Below are positions 1-5,479 of a DNA stretch of 6,458 bases, piece after piece; the first letter of the stretch is position 1; each line of letters opens with the position of its first letter. The position numbers and the translations under genes were made by a program. Location: assembly GCA_937894055.1 (NCBI GenBank), contig CALDHQ010000670.1:1-6458 (forward strand), in the 5' to 3' direction. Source of the stretch: an uncultured Polymorphobacter sp. (lineage in GTDB: Bacteria > Pseudomonadota > Alphaproteobacteria > Sphingomonadales > Sphingomonadaceae). The notes beneath the pieces are model-generated. The model was not told the DNA's origin and made no database searches. It saw nothing but the letters and a program-made list of their open reading frames with translations.

Positions 1-615
1 GATATCGGCATCGAGACGGTCGGCAATGTCGTCGAGCGGCACCGTCAGGTAACCGGCTTCGTCGATCTGGTCGATGAGATGGCGGGCGATAACCAGTTCG
101 ACGCCTTCGAAAACTGCACCGGCCTGTTCGAGCAGGAAGTCGAGCAGCGACGGCTCGGCGGCGGCAAACTGGTCGAAATCGCCGGTTTCGCCGCCGCCGG
201 TGCTGCCTGTCGCGCTGAGGCCGCTATCTGCCACCGGGCCGCTGTTGTCATAGCTTGCGGTGTCGGTCGGGCCGTCATGGTGGAAGGTTTCGCTGGCATA
301 GTCGACATCGAGCGGCGCATCGATATTGGCATCGGCGCCGGTCATCAGCACATCGGCAGTTGCGGGTTCGAAGTCGCCGCCTTCTCCGTCACCGCCGGCG
401 TCGCCGTCACGGTCGCCGACGGCGAAATCCTCGCCGGCGTCGCCACCTTCGTCGCTGCCCGACGACGCGAGCAGCGGGTTGCTGTCGAGCTCGGTGCCGA
501 GATAGGCTTCGAGCTCCATGTTGTTGAGCGCCAGCAGCTTGATTGCCTGCTGCAGCTGCGGCGTCATCACCAGCTGCAGGCTTTGGCGCAGGTCGAGGCG
601 TGGCCCTATGGCCAT
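1..615 (-). CDS. rpoN: RNA polymerase sigma-54 factor RpoN, N-terminal 205 residues (3' end outside window)
   Basis: Sigma-54 directs core RNA polymerase to -24/-12 promoters that need an AAA+ activator to open. The start MAIGPRLDLRQSLQLVMTPQ (1-20) is the Gln/Leu-rich region I that contacts activators and holds the polymerase closed; LQQAIKLLALNNMELE continues it. Residues about 51-140 are a low-complexity acidic linker rich in Gly and Asp (region II). From about residue 146 the sequence LLDFLLEQAG...LIDQIDEAGYL matches the start of the core-binding region. The helix-turn-helix and RpoN box would lie beyond the left edge. The ATG at 613-615 is supported by the exact family N-terminus and an AGGGCG about 6 bases upstream. 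It sits 51 bases after lptB, as in many alphaproteobacteria, where hpf and ptsN often follow. The linker is long, but this region varies greatly in the family. The identification is firm. Confidence 0.96.
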   Translation of the reverse strand, partial: MAIGPRLDLRQSLQLVMTPQLQQAIKLLALNNMELEAYLGTELDSNPLLASSGSDEGGDAGEDFAVGDRDGDAGGDGEGGDFEPATADVLMTGADANIDAPLDVDYASETFHHDGPTDTASYDNSGPVADSGLSATGSTGGGETGDFDQFAAAEPSLLDFLLEQAGAVFEGVELVIARHLIDQIDEAGYLTVPLDDIADRLDADI

Positions 616-666
616 GGTTTTCGCCCTAGCTCCCTGTGCGCCCGGCCGGAATCACGGCTGCCGGTC

Positions 667-1446
<780 letters not shown>

Positions 1447-1451
1447 CACCA

Positions 1452-1455
1452 CTCC
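1452..1455 (-). promoter_or_regulatory. Ribosome-binding site of lptB
   Basis: GGAG on the minus strand ends 5 bases before the ATG at 1446. It decides the start: it would overlap the upstream in-frame GTG at 1452, so the ATG beginning MAQAAAQ is preferred. Confidence 0.6.
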
Positions 1456-1610
1456 ATCAGCGGATTGCGCCGAAAGGTTTATGCACGAATCGCGCCAGAT
1501 TCTGGCGCAAATCCTGCTTGCCCAAGGAGCCTAGCGCCTCACGGAAGCTTTGCAAAGCAAGCTGCGTCCAATTGCAGCCGAATTGCCGGCCAAAATGGCG
1601 GTAATGCGGG
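1453..1610. other. Spacer between lptA and lptB with a hairpin and a palindrome
   Basis: This is a 164-base gap (counted from the lptB ATG) in an otherwise tightly packed minus-strand cluster. I see no convincing gene in it. It holds a hairpin at 1492-1508, a perfect 12-bp palindrome GCTTTGCAAAGC at 1547-1558, and the lptB ribosome-binding site. Two GANTC sequences, the CcrM methylation target in alphaproteobacteria, lie at 1487-1491 and 1498-1502. The spacing would suit an internal promoter for lptB-rpoN, but no clear -35/-10 pair is visible. Confidence 0.5.
1492..1508 (-). repeat. Short GC-rich hairpin upstream of lptB
   Basis: GCGCCAG (1492-1498) and CTGGCGC (1502-1508) form a perfect 7-bp stem with a 3-base loop. 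No T-run follows on the minus strand, where the next bases are GATTCGTGCATAAACC, so it does not look like a standard intrinsic terminator. It could be an mRNA-stabilising structure, a processing site between lptA and lptB, or a protein-binding palindrome 45-62 bases before the lptB start. Confidence 0.6.
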
Positions 1611-2159
1611 TCAGGGCTGCTTCGTCGTGCGTGGCGGCACCACGAATCGCCCGGTCACACGCCCCGATGACGTTGCCGGGGCATTGCCCTTCGCCGGCGC
1701 ACCGGCACCATCGAGCGTCGAACGGCCGCTGGCGAGGTCGATCGCCAGCCGCTGGCCGCGCAGCACAGATCCGCCTTGCGTCAGCTCGACATTGCCGACC
1801 AGCGTGATGGTTTTGGCGACCACGTCATAGATGCCGTAGCGCCCCGATGCGGTTTCGGACGCTGTCACCAGCTTGACCGAGCCCTGCGCATCGATGCGCG
1901 AGATTTCGGGGTTGGTGCCGGTGCCGCGCTTGTAGAAGATTGTCACGCTGTCGGCGTCGAGCGTCATGCCGCCCTGGCGAATCGCGACATTGCCCGAAAA
2001 TATCGCCTGGTTCTGTGTGTCGCGGACTTCCATGCGGTCGGCGGCGACGTCGATCGGCGCGTTGGTGCTGTGGCCCTTGAGCGCCGACACCTGCGCGGCG
2101 GCAGGCAGCGCGCACAGCAATACGGCGAGCAGGGGGAGCGAAACACGAAACTTGGTCAT
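1611..2159 (-). CDS. lptA: LptA, periplasmic LPS-binding bridge protein (OstA-like)
   Basis: LptA forms the periplasmic beta-jellyroll bridge that carries lipopolysaccharide from LptC to LptD at the outer membrane. The 182-residue product begins with a signal peptide, MTKF plus a hydrophobic stretch, with probable cleavage after ALPAAA (about residue 22), so the mature protein would be periplasmic. The OstA domain follows: APIDVAADRMEVRDTQNQAIFSGNV is the typical opening, and the later VELTQGGSVLRGQRLAIDLASG is the last recognisable repeat. The tail after about residue 155 is a Gly/Ala/Pro-rich linker ending FVVPPRTTKQP. A longer reading frame extends upstream into lptC, but the ATG at 2159 is right because it begins the signal peptide and has a well-placed GAGG. 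The gene lies 7 bases after lptC, implying co-transcription. The size is usual for alphaproteobacterial LptA. Confidence 0.93.
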   Translation of the reverse strand: MTKFRVSLPLLAVLLCALPAAAQVSALKGHSTNAPIDVAADRMEVRDTQNQAIFSGNVAIRQGGMTLDADSVTIFYKRGTGTNPEISRIDAQGSVKLVTASETASGRYGIYDVVAKTITLVGNVELTQGGSVLRGQRLAIDLASGRSTLDGAGAPAKGNAPATSSGRVTGRFVVPPRTTKQP

Positions 2160-2164
2160 GGCCG

Positions 2165-2168
2165 CCTC
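2165..2168 (-). promoter_or_regulatory. Ribosome-binding site of lptA overlapping the lptC stop codon
   Basis: GAGG on the minus strand shares two bases with the lptC TGA (2167-2169) and ends 5 bases before the lptA ATG at 2159. The layout suggests that ribosomes finishing lptC help start lptA. Confidence 0.65.
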
Positions 2169-2907
2169 ATTTGCGCGTGCCGGGCGTGAACTGCAAGCCC
2201 GGTGCTGCGGTGGTTGCCGACGCGGCGGCCGGCTTCGGCTGCGGCAGCGCGCCGACCGAAACGGTGTTGTGACGCCCCGGCGTGATGTGCATGCGCACCC
2301 GGCCATCGAGTTTGACCACGCGGCCGCCGATATCGGCACGCAGCGAATCGGCCGAAAAGCTGCCGAGCGGCAACAGCCCGCGGATGCTGCCATCCGACGC
2401 GACAGTGCGGTCAATCAGGCTGACGCGGACATCACCGTTGTCGATAACATAGCCGTTCGGGCTGGCGACCTGCACCGGGCCCTTCACCACCAGCAGGTCC
2501 TTGTCCATGTAATAGGCGCCCGCCGGTGCCGACACGCGCACCGGGCCATCGGTCGTGCCGAGCGATGCCGACAGCTTGCGCAGTTCGACGACGGGGACTG
2601 CCGAGGTGCGCTGCACAGCATCGGCGGCGCGGATTTCAAAGGGCTGACCATCGGCGGTTTCACCGCGGTAGAGCGCATTGTCGATGCGCAGCCGGTCGGG
2701 GCTCATCGCCACCTTGTCCTTGGCGAGCAGGAACGAGAATTCGCGGCCGCTGGTCAGCGGCAGGATAACGAGCAGCGCCAGCAGCGCCAGCGCCAGCGCC
2801 GGCAGCAGCCAGCGCAGCAGCGCGACAAGCCGGTCGTGCGCGCCGCCGGGCAGCGCGCGCAACTGGCGCGGCGTGTACGCGGCGCGCTCGATCACCGCGG
2901 CTGTCAT
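2167..2907 (-). CDS. lptC: LptC, inner-membrane anchor of the LPS transport bridge
   Basis: LptC is a bitopic inner-membrane protein that receives lipopolysaccharide from LptBFG and passes it to LptA. The 246-residue product has a short cytoplasmic N-terminus (about 1-30), one membrane segment rich in Ala and Leu (about 31-51, RWLLPALAL onward), then a periplasmic domain with LptC-type features such as MSPDRLRIDNALYRGETADGQPFEIRAADAVQ and NGDVRVSLIDRTV. The C-terminus is a Pro/Ala-rich tail. The start MTAAVIERAAYTPRQ at 2907 is chosen over an in-frame ATG 60 bases upstream because that extension lies inside rnd and is Arg-rich noise. The start shares its A with the rnd stop codon (TGATG), so translation is probably coupled. 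No good Shine-Dalgarno is visible, which fits coupling. The DNA for the membrane segment (about 2770-2822) is a run of near-repeated GCCAGC units. Confidence 0.9.
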   Translation of the reverse strand: MTAAVIERAAYTPRQLRALPGGAHDRLVALLRWLLPALALALLALLVILPLTSGREFSFLLAKDKVAMSPDRLRIDNALYRGETADGQPFEIRAADAVQRTSAVPVVELRKLSASLGTTDGPVRVSAPAGAYYMDKDLLVVKGPVQVASPNGYVIDNGDVRVSLIDRTVASDGSIRGLLPLGSFSADSLRADIGGRVVKLDGRVRMHITPGRHNTVSVGALPQPKPAAASATTAAPGLQFTPGTRK

Positions 2908-2909
2908 CA
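2905..2909 (-). promoter_or_regulatory. TGATG stop-start overlap joining rnd and lptC
   Basis: On the minus strand, TGA (2909-2907) ends rnd and ATG (2907-2905) begins lptC, sharing the base at 2907. Such overlaps commonly allow a terminating ribosome to restart. Both reading frames are well supported by family sequence, so the overlap itself is secure; coupling is inference. Confidence 0.8.
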
Positions 2910-3521
2910 CATGTGCGCGAAAATGTCGGATTCGGGCCAGCCGGCGAGATCGAGCTCGGCACGCCACGGCAGGAAATCAAAGCACGCCTGCGCCATTTCG
3001 GTGCGGCCTTCGCGTGCCAGCCGTTCGGCGAGCACAGCCTGCGCACGGTGCAGATAGCGCACGTCGGATGCGGCGTAATCCTTTTGCGCTTCGCTGAGCA
3101 CATCGGCGCCCCAGTCGGACGATTGCTGCGCCTTCGAGACATCGACACCGATGGTTTCGCGCAGCACATCCTTCAGGCCATGGCGGTCGGTGTAGGTGCG
3201 AATCAGCTTCGACGCGATCTTGGTGCAGAACACCGGCCCGGCAGTGACGCCGAGATAGGCCTTGATGACCGCGAGATCGAAGCGCGCGAAATGATAGATT
3301 TTGAGCCGCGACGGATCGGTCAGCACCGATTTGAGCACCGGCGCGCTATAGTCGCCGCCCGAAAACCGCACCAGATGCTCGTCACCCTGGCCATCGGCGA
3401 GCTGCACGAGGCAGAGCCGGTCGCGGTGCGGGTTGAGCCCCATGGTTTCGGAGTCGATCGCAATCGGCCCGGGCGCAAACACGTCGCGCGGCAGGTCACC
3501 TTCGTGGAGATAAATTGTCAT
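2907..3521 (-). CDS. rnd: Ribonuclease D, short form without HRDC domain
   Basis: This is a 3'-5' exoribonuclease of the DEDDy superfamily, which trims the 3' ends of tRNA and other stable RNAs in the cytoplasm. The 204-residue protein is a bare exonuclease domain. Exo I is IDSETMGL with Asp23 and Glu25. Exo II is YHFARFDLAVI with Asp82. Exo III is DYAASDVRYLH with Tyr149 and Asp153. All metal-binding residues are therefore present. Escherichia coli RNase D is about 375 residues with two C-terminal HRDC domains, which are absent here; the short form is common in alphaproteobacteria. The start MTIYLHEGDLP at 3521 matches the family. An upstream in-frame ATG at 3581 gives an unrelated Arg-rich extension. 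No clear ribosome-binding site precedes 3521. It is the first gene of the rnd-lptC-lptA stretch and overlaps lptC by one base. Confidence 0.94.
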   Translation of the reverse strand: MTIYLHEGDLPRDVFAPGPIAIDSETMGLNPHRDRLCLVQLADGQGDEHLVRFSGGDYSAPVLKSVLTDPSRLKIYHFARFDLAVIKAYLGVTAGPVFCTKIASKLIRTYTDRHGLKDVLRETIGVDVSKAQQSSDWGADVLSEAQKDYAASDVRYLHRAQAVLAERLAREGRTEMAQACFDFLPWRAELDLAGWPESDIFAHM

Positions 3522-3558
3522 GCGGGCGGGCGTAGCATTCTCGCATCCGAACGACAAT

Positions 3559-3612
3559 CTGCGGCGGCATCGAAACGGCATCTGGGGAGGTGCTTATCTG
3601 ATGCCGCCGCAG
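3559..3612. repeat. 13-bp perfect inverted repeat upstream of rnd
   Basis: CTGCGGCGGCATC (3559-3571) is the exact reverse complement of GATGCCGCCGCAG (3600-3612), with 28 bases between the arms. The loop contains a second partial copy of the left arm, CGGCATC (3576-3582), which could pair with the same right arm and give an alternative, smaller hairpin. The element ends 37 bases before the rnd start. It could be a leader stem-loop in the rnd mRNA or a spaced operator. No poly-T follows on either strand, so a simple terminator is unlikely. Confidence 0.85.
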
Positions 3613-3613
3613 G

Positions 3614-3625
3614 CCCGGTACCGGG
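3614..3625. repeat. 12-bp perfect palindrome
   Basis: CCCGGTACCGGG is a perfect palindrome, starting one base past the 13-bp inverted repeat and ending three bases before the decamer repeats. It has the symmetry of a dimeric regulator site, but no known site family is recognised. Confidence 0.8.
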
Positions 3626-3628
3626 GGC

Positions 3629-3664
3629 TACGCAACACTACGCAACACAACGCATACGCAACAC
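3629..3664. repeat. Three direct copies of TACGCAACAC
   Basis: The 10-mer TACGCAACAC occurs exactly at 3629-3638, 3639-3648 and 3655-3664. The first two are contiguous; the third follows a 6-base AACGCA, which resembles a partial unit. GTGTTGC at 3701-3707 is an inverted partial copy. Read on the minus strand, towards rnd, each unit is GTGTTGCGTA. They could be regulator-binding iterons or a small unstable repeat. Confidence 0.85.
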
Positions 3665-3671
3665 GAAACTA

Positions 3672-3699
3672 TCGGCGGGCCGCAGGAGCGCCCCGCCGA
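3672..3699 (-). terminator. Candidate terminator after the metallopeptidase-like gene
   Basis: TCGGCGGG (3672-3679) and CCCGCCGA (3692-3699) form a perfect 8-bp GC-rich stem with a 12-base loop, about 50 bases past the stop codon of the upstream minus-strand gene. The following minus-strand sequence TAGTTTCGTGTTG is only moderately T-rich, so termination would be weak or factor-dependent. Confidence 0.35.
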
Positions 3700-3749
3700 C
3701 GTGTTGCTTCTAGCGCTGCAGCACTGAATGCGTTCTTAACAATTTGTGT

Positions 3750-5210
3750 TCATTTCGGGGGCGCCGCCTTAATCGTGCCATCAACCGGCGATGCTGCCGG
3801 CAGTTGCTTGAGCCAGACGCGCGCCTGCGCCGCCGCCGGACCGCCGTGCGGATTGTTGGCAACGGGCATCAGCAATGCGCGTGCAGCGGTGAAATCGCTG
3901 GCCTCGGCCTGGGCTTGGGCTGCCGCCAGCGCCACCGGCTCGACCTGCGGCGCCAGCGCGTTGGCGCGCAGCAACAGTGCGCGGCGTTCTGCTTCGGCGC
4001 CGGGAGGCTCGGCGAGTGCGCGCAGGAACAGGATGCGGAAGTCATCAGGGCGCACGGCATCGGCATGCGCCAGCGTCGCGCTGGCCGCTTGGTGGTCGAG
4101 AAGCTGCGCGGTGCCGAGCAATACCAGCAGCGGTGCGCTGTCGGGCTTCTCCGCCACCAGCGAATCGATCAGCGCGCGCGCCTGCACCCGGTCGCCGAGT
4201 CGGAGTTCGGCCGTCGCCAGCACGACCTTTGCCGACCAGTCATCCGGATAGCGCGCGGCAATGCGCCGGATGCGATCGACCAGCGCTGGCGCCTTGTCCG
4301 GATCGACACCGATGTCGAGTTGTGCCGCGGGAATCAGCAGTGCATCCGCGACCGCCGACAGTGGCACTGCAGCGACCGACGCCTGCATCGGCACGAACGC
4401 CAGTTCGGTGGGTTTGAGCGTGCGCCCCATGACATAATCGATCAGCACCTTGTCGAAGCGTTCGACCGGATAGCCGAAGACTTGCGCGAACGCCGTGCCC
4501 GACGGCGTGCCGCCCGCAACCAGTTCAAGGTAGCGCGCCAACGACGCGGCGCGCTGCGGATCGCTGGCGAGATAATGCACCACGAGCCAGCTCTGCGCGT
4601 AGAACATCGGCGTTTCATAGCCCGGCAAGTTCGTCCAGTCGGCGCCGAGCAGCCGCGCCACCGGCATCCAGTTGGCCAGCATCATCGTCTGCGCGCGACC
4701 GCTGTCATAGTCACCGTAGCGCGCCTTGCCCTTCGAAAATCGTGCGGTTTCCCAATAGCTTGCCAGACCCTCGATGTACCAGGCCGGGTAGCTGGCGGGC
4801 TGGTGGGCAAACATGAAATGATGCGCGTATTCATGGAACATGACGTTCTGTGCACGCGCTTCGTGCGCCGTATCGCTGCGATCGACGAATGCCGCGATGG
4901 TGTTGGGGGTCGCGGTGTAGAAACCATCGAACCCTGGCCCGGCGCCGCGCAGCCGATCGAAATCGCGCGCATCATCGACAAGGTAGATACTGACCCGGGC
5001 ACGCGGCGCGTCGCTGGTGATGCCGGTCAGTTGCCGCAGCAGCTGATCGAACGCCGCGAGCTGCGTGGCTGCGATGCCGACCTGCCGCGCCGAGCCCTGG
5101 CCATAGACGATGAATGCCGGGGTTTCGGCCCTGAACCACGCCGCAAATACCGGCTGCGCCAGCAGCAACAGCAGCACGCCGAGCATCCGGTGGACGGTGG
5201 CTTTCATCAT
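3750..5210 (-). CDS. Exported putative zinc metallopeptidase (DUF1570 / peptidase-MA-like) with TPR-like C-terminal half
   Basis: The natural substrate cannot be told from sequence. Residues 1-23 of 486 form a signal peptide (MMKATVHRMLGVLLLL, then AQPVFA before AW), so the protein is probably periplasmic or secreted. The catalytic signature is HEYAH (126-130): His126 and His130 as zinc ligands, Glu127 as general base. WYIEGLASYWE follows, with Glu147 a probable third ligand, and then the helix YAQSWLVVHYL (204-214). This HExxH-Glu layout is gluzincin-like and typical of DUF1570 or peptidase-MA-like proteins. Residues about 310-470 form Ala/Leu-rich helical pairs resembling degenerate TPRs, usually protein-binding. 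Two adjacent ATGs begin the gene. AGGA (5215-5218) is 4 bases from the first and 7 from the second (5207), so either may be used. The gene is divergent from the cold-shock gene and separate from the lpt cluster. The enzyme class is inference, and the residues look intact. Confidence 0.8.
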   Translation of the reverse strand: MMKATVHRMLGVLLLLLAQPVFAAWFRAETPAFIVYGQGSARQVGIAATQLAAFDQLLRQLTGITSDAPRARVSIYLVDDARDFDRLRGAGPGFDGFYTATPNTIAAFVDRSDTAHEARAQNVMFHEYAHHFMFAHQPASYPAWYIEGLASYWETARFSKGKARYGDYDSGRAQTMMLANWMPVARLLGADWTNLPGYETPMFYAQSWLVVHYLASDPQRAASLARYLELVAGGTPSGTAFAQVFGYPVERFDKVLIDYVMGRTLKPTELAFVPMQASVAAVPLSAVADALLIPAAQLDIGVDPDKAPALVDRIRRIAARYPDDWSAKVVLATAELRLGDRVQARALIDSLVAEKPDSAPLLVLLGTAQLLDHQAASATLAHADAVRPDDFRILFLRALAEPPGAEAERRALLLRANALAPQVEPVALAAAQAQAEASDFTAARALLMPVANNPHGGPAAAQARVWLKQLPAASPVDGTIKAAPPK

Positions 5211-5255
5211 GCCATCCTAGCCGCTTGGCACGGCGCTGCAATGGCCGGCGCAGCC

Positions 5256-5264
5256 TGTGGATAA
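5256..5264 (-). other. Consensus DnaA-box 9-mer
   Basis: TGTGGATAA on the plus strand is TTATCCACA on the minus strand, an exact match to the strong DnaA box. A single box can act in gene regulation or DnaA titration, but by chance one such exact match is expected in a small percentage of windows this size. I saw no cluster of further boxes and no AT-rich unwinding region, so this is not evidence of an origin. Confidence 0.4.
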
Positions 5265-5287
5265 ACCGCTCGCGCCGCGACGGGTTC

Positions 5288-5296
5288 TGGTATATG
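5288..5296 (+). promoter_or_regulatory. Possible extended -10 promoter element for the cold-shock gene
   Basis: TGGTATATG has the TGn extension and a TATA core. No consensus -35 lies 16-18 bases upstream. If used, transcription would start near 5303 and leave a leader of roughly 175 bases before the start codon at 5480, a length typical of cold-shock gene leaders. This is a weak, sequence-only call. Confidence 0.25.
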
Positions 5297-5479
5297 CATG
5301 AAGGTGGCGTTGCTCGTTTTGATCGACTGCCTCCAGTCATTTTCGCGGCGTTTTGCAGCGATACGTCGGAGACAGTTGAAGACCGGGTGACCCGCAACCG
5401 CTTGGCCGGAACCGCAATCAGGCGGAACTGACCGGGACATGACAACAACAGACGACGAAATACGAAAGACTATTCCAAG

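Larger units (their letters stand above)
5211..5479. other. Divergent intergenic region between the metallopeptidase-like gene and the cold-shock gene
   Basis: The 269 bases hold no convincing protein gene. They contain the AGGA ribosome-binding site for the minus-strand gene (5215-5218), a consensus DnaA-box 9-mer (5256-5264), a possible extended -10 for the cold-shock gene (5288-5296), and small hairpins: GACTG/CAGTC around 5323-5337 and CGGGT/ACCCG at 5384-5394. Both neighbouring genes must have promoters here. The long stretch on the cold-shock side is consistent with a structured leader of the kind known for cspA genes. Confidence 0.5.

Noticed and set aside
2160..2414. Upstream in-frame extension of lptA
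   Set aside because: It overlaps the lptC periplasmic domain and would bury the LptA signal peptide.
2770..2822. GCCAGC-rich run as a tandem repeat or CRISPR-like array
   Set aside because: It is low-complexity coding sequence for the Ala/Leu membrane segment of LptC, with no regular unit or spacers.
2910..2967. Upstream in-frame extension of lptC to an ATG at 2967
   Set aside because: It lies inside the conserved C-terminus of rnd and adds an Arg-rich segment unlike LptC. The TGATG overlap at 2907 is the better start.
3522..3560. Sigma-70-type promoter directly before rnd
   Set aside because: TTGTCG on the minus strand has no acceptable -10 at 16-18 bases. No reliable promoter call could be made.
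3522..3581. Upstream in-frame extension of rnd to an ATG at 3581
   Set aside because: It adds an Arg/Cys-rich stretch not seen in the family and would run into the 13-bp inverted repeat. MTIYLHEGDLP is the family start.
3712..3725. Imperfect palindrome AGCGCTGCAGCACT
   Set aside because: One mismatched pair in a short GC-rich sequence is within chance expectation and adds nothing to the stronger repeats nearby.
3744..5264. Open frame of 506 codons on the plus strand opposite the metallopeptidase-like gene
   Set aside because: It is an antisense shadow caused by high GC third positions. The protein is Arg/Gln/His-rich with no domain, while the minus strand has a signal peptide and HExxH motif.
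5256..5264. Replication origin at the DnaA box
   Set aside because: There is only one exact box, no AT-rich region, and no dnaA, dnaN, gidA or hemE-type neighbours.
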